Origin: Palsa-343 sp036269135
Lineage (GTDB): Bacteria; Acidobacteriota; Terriglobia; Terriglobales; Acidobacteriaceae
Direction: 5' to 3'
DNA length: 64,000 nt
Assembly (NCBI GenBank): GCA_036269135.1
Contig: DATASQ010000066.1
Location: 1 to 64,000 of the forward strand
In this document: positions 27,257 through 34,606 of the stretch, piece by piece
Numbering within the stretch: position 1 is the first letter of the stretch
Layout of the letters: the number at the start of each line of letters is the position of its first letter
Made by a program: the position numbers and the translations under genes
Notes under the pieces: generated by a model
The model's input: the letters and a program-made list of their open reading frames with translations, nothing else
The model's database searches: none
What the model was told of the DNA's origin: nothing

Positions 27257-29902
27257 TCAATTCATCCTCAGCGCCACCAGTGGATTCACCCGCGAGGCCC
27301 GCCACGCCGGAACGTAGCCCGCCACCGCCGCCACGGCCAATAGCAGCATCGCCATCCCCACATAGGTCATCCAGTCTGTGGGCTGGGTCCCGTACAGCAG
27401 CGACGCGATCCCCCGCGCGGCCAGCAGAGACGCCATCAACCCCACCGCCAGCCCCACGCCCACCAGCTTCAGCGTTCGCCCCAGCACCGCGCGCTGGACG
27501 CGTCCACGGCTCGCGCCCAGCGCCATCCGGATCCCGATCTCCTGCGTCTGCCGCGTCACCGAATAGGCGATCACCCCATAAATTCCCAGAGCCGCCAGCA
27601 ACAATCCCAGCCCGGCAAAAATCCCCACCAGCAGCACAAAGAACCGCCGCGACGACATCGAGTGATCCACCACGCCCTGCAGCGGTCGCAGTTGCGTCGC
27701 CGGCTGCCCCGGATCGATGGCTCGCAGCGTGGCCATCACGCTGCCCCCCAGGGTCCCCGCCGGCAGCGCGCTCCGCACCACCAGATCCGCTCCCTCCGGA
27801 CCGAACGCCGCCACCGGCAGATACATCTGCCAGCCCGCTGCCCCTTCCACGCTCGTTTCATGCACGTCGGCAATCACGCCGATCACGCGCACGTCCGTTC
27901 CCCCCGCCTCCGCAATGCGCCCAATGGGATCCTTCCCGGACCACAACGCCCGCGCTACCGTCTCATTCACGATCACCGGCGGCGGCTGGTTCGAGTCGTC
28001 CCAGCGAAAATCCCGCCCCTCCACCAGACGCATCCCGATCGCCCCCAGATACCCCGGCGAAACAATGAAGACGAAGGTCCCCTGCAGCTCGCCCGGCCGG
28101 TACTCCACCCCTTTTGCATGGATTCCCCAGCTCCGGTTCCGGCTCAGCGGCAGATTGTCTGTGATCCCCGCCGTCTCCACTCCCGGAATCGCCTCGACCC
28201 GCCGCACAATCTCCTGCCACTGCTGCACCCGCGCCTGCGATTTCTGGCTGTCGTCGAAGTCCAGAGTGATGGTGTCCGCGTGTTCTGGCCGGAACCCCAG
28301 GTCCACATCCAGCAGGTGCAGAAAACTCCGCAGCAACAGACCCGCTCCCACCAGCAGCACACACGCCAGCGCCACCTCGCCGATCACCAGCGCCGCGCGC
28401 ACATTTTCATGCCGCCGCCCCGCGCTCGATCCCGGTCCGGAATCCTTCAGCGCCTCCTGCAGGTGCCCGCTTGCCATCCGCAGCCCCGGCATCAGCCCAA
28501 ACAGGAACGCCGCCGTCACCGCAATCAGCGCCGTCCATCCCACCGCCGTCCCATCCACATGGAGCGAACTCAGCAGCGGCAGCGCCAGCGATCCCTGATG
28601 CGCCAGCCACGCAATCACCCCCTCCGCCAGTCCTAAGCCCAGCGCCGCTCCCGCCGTCGAGAGCACCAGGCTTTCGATCAGCAGCTGCCGCACAATCCGT
28701 CCCCGGCTCGCCCCCAGCGCCGTCCGCATCGCGAATTCCTTGCTCCGCGCCGCCGCCCGCGCCAGCAGCAGGTTCGAGAGATTCACGCACACAATCAGCA
28801 GAATCATCCCCACCGCGCACCACAGCACGATCAGCGACCGCCGCAGCTTGCCGCTCACATACTCCTTCAGCCCCATCAGGTGAGCGGTGTAATGTGCCTT
28901 CCACTCCGGATGTTTCAAATCCGTATCCAGCTTTGGAAACAGCCGGTTCGCTTCCTCCTGCGCCTGTTCCAGCGTCACTCCCGGCTTCAGCCGCCCCATC
29001 AGCGCCAGAGCGTTCCCGTCGTCCTCGTAATCCGACATCACGTACGGAACGAACATGTCGACCCGCGTCCCGGGGGAAAACACCGAGCCGAAGTCGAAGC
29101 TCTCCGGCAGCACGCCGATCACGGTCACCGGCGTCCCGTTGAAACTCACCGCCCGCCCCACAATCCCACGATCCCCGCCGAACTGCCGCTTCCAGTACGG
29201 ATAACTCAGGACCGCTACCGGACGGCTCGCATGCAGGGTTTCCTCCGGCAGAAACAGCCGCCCCAGCACCGGCTGCACGCCCAGGGTTTGAAAAAAGTTT
29301 CCCATCACCAGAATCGCGGTCGCCGGCACCGGCACCGCCCGATCCGTCAGCTTAAAGTTGTTCGGCCCCGTGAACGCGAAATACCCCGTCACCGCAGTGA
29401 ACGACCGGTTCCGCTCCTGAAACTCGCGCGTAGCATCCGTCGAATACGTCCGGCACGATTCGCCGCACGTCGGGTTCACCGTAGCGATCCGCACCAGCCG
29501 CTGCGCCTCCGGAAACGGCAGCGGGCGCAGCAGCAGCGTATTCACCACGCTGAACACCGCCACGTTGGCCCCGATCCCCAGCGCCAGTATCAGCACCGCC
29601 ACCAGGGTGAACCCCGCATCCCGCCGCAGCGTCCGCACCGTGTACCGCAGATCCTGCGCCAGCACATCCAGACCCGGCAGCCCCCGCGCCGCCCGCTGCT
29701 CCTCGCGCGCCCTCTGCACGCCGCCAAATCGCACCATCGCCTGCCGGCGCCCCTCCTCGGGGCTCATACCGCTCCGCACGTTCTCCTCGATGGCCATCTC
29801 CAGATGCGCAGCCATCTCCGCATCGAGCTCGGCATCCATGGGTCCCTTATGAAAGAACGTCCGCACCCGCTCCCACCTTCGACGCATCCCGCCATCCGCC
29901 AT
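27257..29902 (-). CDS. ADOP-type duplicated MacB/FtsX permease with prefix domain
   Basis: An 881-residue member of the same family. The helical prefix (MDAELDAEMAAHLEMAIEEN ... MSPEEGRRQAMVRFGG) occupies residues 20-75. First helix, MacB domain, FtsX block, second MacB domain and FtsX block follow, with VTRQTQEIGIRMALGA in the last. The first periplasmic domain contains a CGESC pair. The start at 29902 (MADGG) is preferred to 29923, because the latter is encoded by the heptad repeat. It lies 39 bp downstream of the second padR gene, with a heptad tract between them, and is probably co-transcribed with it. Confidence 0.87.
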   Translation of the reverse strand: MADGGMRRRWERVRTFFHKGPMDAELDAEMAAHLEMAIEENVRSGMSPEEGRRQAMVRFGGVQRAREEQRAARGLPGLDVLAQDLRYTVRTLRRDAGFTLVAVLILALGIGANVAVFSVVNTLLLRPLPFPEAQRLVRIATVNPTCGESCRTYSTDATREFQERNRSFTAVTGYFAFTGPNNFKLTDRAVPVPATAILVMGNFFQTLGVQPVLGRLFLPEETLHASRPVAVLSYPYWKRQFGGDRGIVGRAVSFNGTPVTVIGVLPESFDFGSVFSPGTRVDMFVPYVMSDYEDDGNALALMGRLKPGVTLEQAQEEANRLFPKLDTDLKHPEWKAHYTAHLMGLKEYVSGKLRRSLIVLWCAVGMILLIVCVNLSNLLLARAAARSKEFAMRTALGASRGRIVRQLLIESLVLSTAGAALGLGLAEGVIAWLAHQGSLALPLLSSLHVDGTAVGWTALIAVTAAFLFGLMPGLRMASGHLQEALKDSGPGSSAGRRHENVRAALVIGEVALACVLLVGAGLLLRSFLHLLDVDLGFRPEHADTITLDFDDSQKSQARVQQWQEIVRRVEAIPGVETAGITDNLPLSRNRSWGIHAKGVEYRPGELQGTFVFIVSPGYLGAIGMRLVEGRDFRWDDSNQPPPVIVNETVARALWSGKDPIGRIAEAGGTDVRVIGVIADVHETSVEGAAGWQMYLPVAAFGPEGADLVVRSALPAGTLGGSVMATLRAIDPGQPATQLRPLQGVVDHSMSSRRFFVLLVGIFAGLGLLLAALGIYGVIAYSVTRQTQEIGIRMALGASRGRVQRAVLGRTLKLVGVGLAVGLMASLLAARGIASLLYGTQPTDWMTYVGMAMLLLAVAAVAGYVPAWRASRVNPLVALRMN

Positions 29903-29916
29903 AGCACCGTCCTCGT

Positions 29917-29941
29917 CCTGCAACCTGCAATCTGTAACCTG
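29917..29941. repeat. Degenerate 7-bp tandem repeat, CCTGCAA type
   Basis: Units CCTGCAA, CCTGCAA, TCTGTAA and CCTGTTA. The last one runs into the TAA stop of padR (29942-29944). It fills the short gap between padR and its ADOP gene. Confidence 0.75.
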
Positions 29942-30280
29942 TTACTGGCCCTGCTCCAACACCCGCCCCATCACCGCCGCCAGCCGCTGCCAGTGCGCCG
30001 CGTCTTCGGCGAGTTGTTTCCGGCCCCGTTCCGTAATCCGGTAGAACTTCGCCTTGCGGTTGTTGTCCGACACGCCCCATTCCGCATCGATCCATCCGTG
30101 CTGCTGCAGCCGCACCAGTGACGCGTAAATCGTCCCCTGATTCAGCAGCACCTCATCGCCGCTCACCTGCTCAATCCGCCGCGCAATCCCATACCCGTGC
30201 TGTTCGCCCATTGCCGCCAGCGTCTGGAGAACCATCAGGTCCAGAGTCCCCTGCAGCAAATCCAGCTTTGTGTCTCCCAT
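29942..30280 (-). CDS. Acidobacterial-type PadR transcriptional regulator
   Basis: A winged-helix regulator of 112 residues. LDLLQGTLDLMVLQTL and HGYGIARRIEQVS, then LNQGTIYASLVRLQQHGWIDAEW and KAKFYRITERGRKQL, form the PadR core. The start at 30280 (MGDTK) is supported by AGGAGA about seven bases upstream; the frame runs on to 30454 without similarity. It is followed by an ADOP permease. This is the usual acidobacterial pairing and suggests local control. A perfect inverted repeat lies 45 bp upstream. Confidence 0.87.
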   Translation of the reverse strand: MGDTKLDLLQGTLDLMVLQTLAAMGEQHGYGIARRIEQVSGDEVLLNQGTIYASLVRLQQHGWIDAEWGVSDNNRKAKFYRITERGRKQLAEDAAHWQRLAAVMGRVLEQGQ

Positions 30281-30324
30281 CCGCATTCTCCTGTGTGACA
30301 ACCACAGAAGCATCTTACACAAAA

Positions 30325-30343
30325 CCTGTGGTATCGCCACAGG
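30325..30343. promoter_or_regulatory. Candidate PadR operator, CCTGTGG-TATCG-CCACAGG
   Basis: A perfect 7-bp inverted repeat with a 5-bp spacer upstream of the second padR. A further imperfect pair, CTGTG at 30291 and CACAG at 30303, lies between it and the start, so there may be two sites. Confidence 0.55.
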
Positions 30344-30540
30344 ACCCTGCGAACGATTCCCATCCCCCTGCTCCCTGCCTTTATCCCCTTTTCCCCCTCT
30401 CTGTGGAAATCTTGTCAAGCCCCTGGCTCCATTACCGAAGTGCATCCTCCTCATTCCACAGCACTTTTAGGCGCTTCAGATTGGCAGTAAATCCCCTCAG
30501 GCTTGGTATTCTAAAAATAGAGGGATAAAACGAAAAAGAT

Positions 30541-30607
30541 GGCCCGCTCCGGGCCCCCTGGGACGCCGATCCATGGCCCTCCCAGGGACAACCGGGCGGG
30601 CCTTTTT
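30541..30607 (+). terminator. Large two-tier hairpin with T5 tail
   Basis: The outer stem pairs 30541-30549 with 30594-30602 (GGCCCGCTC against GGGCGGGCC, one G-U). The inner stem pairs CCCTGGG (30556-30562) with CCCAGGG (30581-30587). Five T residues follow immediately. It lies 41 bp before a small gene, so it could be a terminator, an attenuator or the end of a small RNA starting near 30490. I cannot match it to a named riboswitch. Confidence 0.6.
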
Positions 30608-30647
30608 GCGTCTGGGCCCTCCATTCCGCACGTGCAAAGGAAAAGGG

Positions 30648-30977
30648 ATGAATATCTTTCAGAAAATGGGCGTCAAAATCGCGGACTTCGGCAAGTGGTT
30701 CGCCGGGGCCGTCAAATCCGTCATCGGCCTCGCGGTTCGCGTCGAGCAGATCCTGAAGTCGGAGAAGCCTCTTGAGCAGCCCTTCATTGCCGGCCTCTCC
30801 ACCGTTGTCGCCGACGTCGAGGCTCTGATTACCGCCTCCGAAGGCGCTCTCACCGCCAACGGCCTCAACTTCGCCGCCGACTCGAAGGTCTACTCCGACT
30901 TCATCACCCTCATTGACGACTTCAAAAAGCTCGCTCCGGTCGTGGAGCAGGCCCTCGCCATCCTCGAAGCGGAGTGA
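30648..30977 (+). CDS. Small protein of unknown function
   Basis: A 109-residue protein beginning MNIFQKMGVKIADFGKW. AAAGGAAAAGGG lies just upstream and fixes this start. The sequence is helical throughout, with an amphipathic N-terminal third (GKWFAGAVKSVIGLAVRVEQIL), a middle with VVADVEALITASEGAL and an acidic end (AILEAE). It has no signal peptide, cysteines or obvious catalytic motif. It stands alone between the two-tier hairpin and a repeat-rich 270-bp gap. I do not recognise the family. Coiled-coil or membrane-surface association is possible from the heptad-like pattern. Confidence 0.65.
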   Translation: MNIFQKMGVKIADFGKWFAGAVKSVIGLAVRVEQILKSEKPLEQPFIAGLSTVVADVEALITASEGALTANGLNFAADSKVYSDFITLIDDFKKLAPVVEQALAILEAE

Positions 30978-30993
30978 CGGTCGCTTTTTGACC

Positions 30994-31045
30994 GTAATCC
31001 TGAGGCCGCCCCAGCGGCCGGAAGGATCTGCGCTTGATGATCCTG
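30994..31045. repeat. Diverged AATCCTGAG...GAAGGATCTG element
   Basis: TAATCCTGAG and GAAGGATCTGCG flank a 6-bp stem GGCCGC/GCGGCC (31004-31009 with 31014-31019). A second GATCCTGAG follows at 31039. It appears related to the element at 21103, since both read ATCC(C/T)GAG ... (A/G)GGA(A/T)C(C/T)TG. Confidence 0.45.
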
Positions 31046-31050
31046 AGTGC

Positions 31051-31088
31051 CCCCCCTTGTCGCCTCGCCGTTGGAGGCGACAGGGGGG
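31051..31088. other. Very strong 15-bp hairpin
   Basis: 31051-31066 pairs with 31074-31088 over 15 bp with one bulged T; the loop is GCCGTTG. It lies in non-coding DNA after the small gene. It has no T tract on either strand, so it is not a classic terminator. Confidence 0.65.
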
Positions 31089-31156
31089 AAGCCCGGAATC
31101 CGCCGCCGTGTGCCCCTGTGTGCCCGATTTTGGCCGATGGGGGATCCTCACTGCCG

Positions 31157-31238
31157 CTCTTGTATCCAGGGCCACGGCCGGTCTTGTGTCAGGGCACCTG
31201 GTTTTGTGTCAGGGCAGGGCCGGTTTTGTGCCGGGGAG
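31157..31238. repeat. Four 16-24 bp imperfect direct repeats
   Basis: Units begin at 31157, 31181, 31201 and 31223, with the core G(T/C)TTTGTGTCAGGGCA in the best two. Unit length varies (24, 20, 22 and about 16 bp). It lies just downstream of the stop of the molybdopterin oxidoreductase gene, which is read leftward. The unit lengths are too irregular for CRISPR. Confidence 0.6.
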
Positions 31239-31246
31239 ATACCCCC

Positions 31247-32005
31247 TCAGATTCCGGCGTACCACGCGTATCCGCCCGCCGGCGCGGGCGATCCCCGCCC
31301 GTCCCCAAAGCCCTTCACGCTGTCCGTCACGGTGACGCGGTGGATATACTTGACGCTCTTGTACCCCAGCTGCCGAGGCACTCGCATTCGCAGCGGGCCG
31401 CCAAACCCAACCGGCAAATCGCCGTCGTTCATCCCCCACGACAGCAGCGTCTGGGGATGCCGCGCCTGGCTCATGTCCAGGCTGTCCCACTGGTCCGGAT
31501 CGGGCGACAGATACACGATGTACCGCGCCTGCGGCAGCACCCCCACCTCCCGCAGCACCGCCGACAGCGGCGTCCCGATCCACTCGGCGACATACGACCA
31601 GCCCTCTTCGCACACCACCTCGGTGATCTGGCTCCGCCGGCCCAGCGCCTGCAAATCCGCCACTGAGAACGACGTCGGCCGCGCCACCAGCCCGTCCACC
31701 TTCAGCTTCCAGTTCCGGAACCCCTCCGCCTGCGCCTGCTTGAACCACGCGCCGTGCGGCGAAACCTCGTTCAGGAACGGTGTCTTCGAGATCATGCCCC
31801 GCGGAAACTCCCGCGCCAAAGCGTGCCGCGCGAACAGCCGCTGCGTCGCGTAGTTCAGCGTCTCGCCCGCGCCATACAGCATTCCATGATCGGGAGGAAT
31901 CAACCCGTACCGTTCCGCGATCCGTCCCGCTGCCGCCACACCCGCCAGGCCGGCCACCGACACCGCACCGCCCGTAATCAGCTTCCGCCGCGAGATCGGA
32001 CTCAT
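31247..32005 (-). CDS. Tat-exported molybdopterin oxidoreductase (sulfite oxidase/MsrP fold)
   Basis: Predicted periplasmic molybdoenzyme of 252 residues. A twin-arginine signal SRRKLITGG starts at residue 5, followed by a hydrophobic stretch. The sulfite-oxidase-type Mo-pterin domain includes KLKVDGLVARPTSFSVADL, then EVVCEEGWSYVAEWIGTPL with Cys132 as the expected Mo ligand, and GGPLRMRVPRQLGYKSVK. It overlaps the upstream cytochrome b gene by ATGA, so the two form a redox pair like MsrPQ (YedYZ), although the gene order is membrane subunit first. The substrate (methionine sulfoxide, sulfite or another) is unknown. Confidence 0.82.
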   Translation of the reverse strand: MSPISRRKLITGGAVSVAGLAGVAAAGRIAERYGLIPPDHGMLYGAGETLNYATQRLFARHALAREFPRGMISKTPFLNEVSPHGAWFKQAQAEGFRNWKLKVDGLVARPTSFSVADLQALGRRSQITEVVCEEGWSYVAEWIGTPLSAVLREVGVLPQARYIVYLSPDPDQWDSLDMSQARHPQTLLSWGMNDGDLPVGFGGPLRMRVPRQLGYKSVKYIHRVTVTDSVKGFGDGRGSPAPAGGYAWYAGI

Positions 32006-32733
32006 CCCCGCTCCTCCTCAGACTCCACACCACGCCCGGTGATCATCCCCCGCATCTTCCCGCGGAATCCCGACATCGCCACCATGGTCACATGCACCAC
32101 CAGGAACACCGTCAGAGCAATCGTAATGAAGAAGTGCAGCGTCCGCGCCGACTGCCGGCCGCCCAGCACATCCACAAACCAGGGAAACGCCGCGTTGAAC
32201 GTCGGCGACAGCGCCAGCCCCGTCCACATCACCATGGGAAACAGGACAAAGATCACACCCAGATACGCCGTCCGCTGCACCACGTTATATGCCGCCGAAC
32301 CGGTCTTCTCCCGCGGCGACCGCCACAGATCGCGCCAGAACGCCCGGCCGTTCCAGTCGCCCCGGGCCGGCAGCAGGTTCCTGCGGAAGTGTCCGGACCC
32401 CAGCCCCCACGCACCGTACACCAGGGCGGTAAACACCAGCAGCCAGGCAGCCTCAAAGTGCAGCGCCCGGCCCCAGCCATTCTCGTCCGGCAGCACAGTT
32501 TTGTAGCCCGTCGGCACGGTGTCCCGCGACGACGGAATCGGGATCCTGAACAGCGGCTTCATCGTCACGTTCCCGGTTTCGCCCCAGTAAAACCGCGGGT
32601 GCGTCAGGATGATCTCCCCACCGGTAAACAGCAGCAGGGCAAAGGCCACCACCGTCAGCCAGTGCGTCACCCGCACCACTGCCGCGTGGCGCGGAGCCTT
32701 CTTTTGAACGGGCACTGCGGTCGTCGTGGACAC
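32002..32733 (-). CDS. Membrane cytochrome b (b561/YedZ-like) partner of the molybdoenzyme
   Basis: A membrane haem protein of 243 residues that would pass electrons to the molybdoenzyme. It has four hydrophobic helices, and histidines suited to haem binding at VVRVTHWL, ALHFEAAWL, RTLHFFI and VVHVTMV. I use the GTG at 32733 (VSTTTAVPVQ); a TTG at 32751 is also possible and no ATG is in frame. It is the first gene of a two-gene operon. Its upstream gap is filled by a heptad repeat shared with the purD 3' end. Confidence 0.78.
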   Translation of the reverse strand: MSTTTAVPVQKKAPRHAAVVRVTHWLTVVAFALLLFTGGEIILTHPRFYWGETGNVTMKPLFRIPIPSSRDTVPTGYKTVLPDENGWGRALHFEAAWLLVFTALVYGAWGLGSGHFRRNLLPARGDWNGRAFWRDLWRSPREKTGSAAYNVVQRTAYLGVIFVLFPMVMWTGLALSPTFNAAFPWFVDVLGGRQSARTLHFFITIALTVFLVVHVTMVAMSGFRGKMRGMITGRGVESEEERG

Positions 32734-32751
32734 GCGGGGAGCATAGCACAA

Positions 32752-32859
32752 GGGCCAGGAGCTGGGAGCTCGGAGCTGGGAGATGGGGGCCAGGAGTGAC
32801 CAAGTCGGCTCTGCTCCAGTGCCCAGCCTTCCTCCCGGCTCCAGGCTCCCGGCTACCGG
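32752..32859. repeat. Two-armed degenerate 7-bp tandem repeat, GAGCTGG and GGCTCCC
   Basis: Left arm: GGGCCAG, GAGCTGG, GAGCTCG, GAGCTGG, GAGATGG, GGGCCAG, GAGTGAC (32752-32800). Right arm: GGCTCCA, GGCTCCC, GGCTACC and then GGCTAGC (from 32837), which contains the purD stop codon. Left and right arms are partly complementary and could fold together. Confidence 0.85.
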
Positions 32860-34131
32860 CTAGCTCTTCAGCGCCCGATGCCCGATGTCCCGTCGAAACA
32901 CCATGCCCTCAAAGGAGATGCGATCCATGGCCTCGTACGCCGAACCCAGCGCCTCCGCAAGCGAGTCGCCGGTCGCCGTCACACCCAGCACGCGCCCGCC
33001 CGCCGTGCGGTACGTCTGGCCGTCGAAGGTCGTTCCGGCGTGGAAGACCTCGACCCCGGGCACCCGCGCCGCCTCGGCAAGACCCGTGATCGCCTTCCCC
33101 GTCGCGTACTTCCCCGGATATCCCTCCGACGCAGCCACCACGCACACCGACGCTCCGGGCGTCCACCGAAACTCCGTCTCGCTCAGCCGCCCTTCGACGC
33201 ACGCCTCCAGCGCCTCCACCAGGTCGCTCTCCAGCCGCGGCAGAATCGCCTGGGTCTCCGGATCGCCGAAGCGCGCGTTGAACTCCAGCACCATCGGCCC
33301 TTTGGCCGTCATCATCAGCCCGCAGTACAGCACGCCCACAAACGGAGTCTCCTCCGCCGCCATGCCGTCTACCGCCTTTTGCGCAACGTGCTCGAGAATC
33401 CACGCCCGCATCGCCGGATCCAGCATCGCGTCGGTCGAGTACACGCCCATGCCGCCGGTGTTTGGGCCCGTATCGCCCTCGCCCAGCCGTTTATGGTCCT
33501 GCGCCGGAACCAGCGGCACCGCGTGCCTGCCGTCGCTCAGCACCAGGAACGATAACTCCTCGCCCGTCAGGAACTCCTCGACCAGCACGCTGCTCTCCAC
33601 CGAACCCAGCAGCTCGCCGCTGAACAAGCCGAGAATCGCCTGCTCCGCCTCCGCCTTCGTTTCGCAGATCAGCACGCCTTTGCCCGCCGCCAGCCCGTCC
33701 GCTTTGATCACCACCGGCAGATGGAACAGATCGATCGCCGCCAGCGCCTCTTCGCGCGAGGTGCACGCCGCAAAGTTGGCGGTCGGAATCGTGTGCCGCT
33801 GCATGAAGCGCTTCGCGTGGCCCTTGCTCGTCTCCAGCAGCGCGGCCTCGCGGGTCGGCCCAAAGACCTTCAGCCCACGCTCGAGCAGCGCATCCGCAAG
33901 ACCCAGCGACAGCGGCAGCTCCGGCCCGACGACCGTCAAATCCGGAGCTTCCTCGCTGACCACTCGCAGCAGATCGGCCAAATCATTCTGGCTCACCGGC
34001 ACGCAGCGCGCCACCTGGGCAATGCCGCCGTTCCCCGGCGCGCACACCACTTCGCTCACCCGAGGCGACCTGCGAATCGACGCGCACAGCGCGTGTTCGC
34101 GCCCGCCTCCCCCAATCACCAGCACTTTCAT
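32860..34131 (-). CDS. purD: Phosphoribosylamine-glycine ligase
   Basis: Second step of purine synthesis: joins glycine to phosphoribosylamine with ATP. The 423 residues show the N-terminal MKVLVIGGGGREHAL, the ATP-grasp segments VVIKADGLAAGKGVLI and PNTGGMGVYS, and LEFNARFGDPETQ near the metal site. The length is normal for the family. ATG 34131 is chosen since homologues start MKVLVIG; the frame runs to 34209 only by overlapping uspA. purS, another purine gene, is 26 kb away, so the pathway is scattered. Confidence 0.95.
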   Translation of the reverse strand: MKVLVIGGGGREHALCASIRRSPRVSEVVCAPGNGGIAQVARCVPVSQNDLADLLRVVSEEAPDLTVVGPELPLSLGLADALLERGLKVFGPTREAALLETSKGHAKRFMQRHTIPTANFAACTSREEALAAIDLFHLPVVIKADGLAAGKGVLICETKAEAEQAILGLFSGELLGSVESSVLVEEFLTGEELSFLVLSDGRHAVPLVPAQDHKRLGEGDTGPNTGGMGVYSTDAMLDPAMRAWILEHVAQKAVDGMAAEETPFVGVLYCGLMMTAKGPMVLEFNARFGDPETQAILPRLESDLVEALEACVEGRLSETEFRWTPGASVCVVAASEGYPGKYATGKAITGLAEAARVPGVEVFHAGTTFDGQTYRTAGGRVLGVTATGDSLAEALGSAYEAMDRISFEGMVFRRDIGHRALKS

Positions 34132-34177
34132 TCTGATTTCGAGCCTACCAGCAGGCGCATCGGCTCGCCAGCACTCG

Positions 34178-34594
34178 TCATCTTGCGCGAAGCAGCAGCA
34201 CCGGCACATCGACGCTGTGCCGGACCTGGCTGACGGTGGTGCCCAGAAATACGTCCTTCACGAACCGGTGACCATGCGTACTCATCGCGACGAGATCGCA
34301 ACTCTTCCGTTCGATCCAGTTGATGATTTCAGTGGCGGGATCGCCGAAAGCCAGCTCCGCTTCGGCTGCGATACCGCCGGCCTCAAACTCTTTCCGGACC
34401 TTTGCCAGGTACGACGTGTCTTCGGCAATCTCCGGGCTCACGGCATCCGAACCGTACGTGCGGGCGGCCCAGCCATCGGCTACGTGCAGCAGCACCACGT
34501 GGCTCCCCGCGAGCCGGGCCAGTTCCTTCACGTGCTCGATGATGGCACGGTCCGTGGGCGTGCCTTCCAGTGTCACCAGAATCGTGCCGTACAC
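34178..34594 (-). CDS. Universal stress protein, UspA family
   Basis: Small cytoplasmic stress protein of 138 residues with the Usp fold. It has MYGTILVTLEGTPTDRAI at the N-terminus and the C-terminal nucleotide-binding region DLVAMSTHGHRF followed by GTTVSQVRHSVDVPVLLLR. This is close to the G-2x-G-9x-G(S/T) motif of ATP-binding Usps, but the first Gly spacing is altered. It lies 12 bp after mntH on the same strand, so the two are almost certainly co-transcribed. NRAMP-Usp neighbourhoods suggest a role in metal stress. Confidence 0.88.
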   Translation of the reverse strand: MYGTILVTLEGTPTDRAIIEHVKELARLAGSHVVLLHVADGWAARTYGSDAVSPEIAEDTSYLAKVRKEFEAGGIAAEAELAFGDPATEIINWIERKSCDLVAMSTHGHRFVKDVFLGTTVSQVRHSVDVPVLLLRAR

Positions 34595-34606
34595 GTTGGC
34601 CCCTCG

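Noticed and set aside
31157..31238. CRISPR-like array
   Set aside because: Repeat units differ in length and sequence and have no unique spacers; no cas genes are present.
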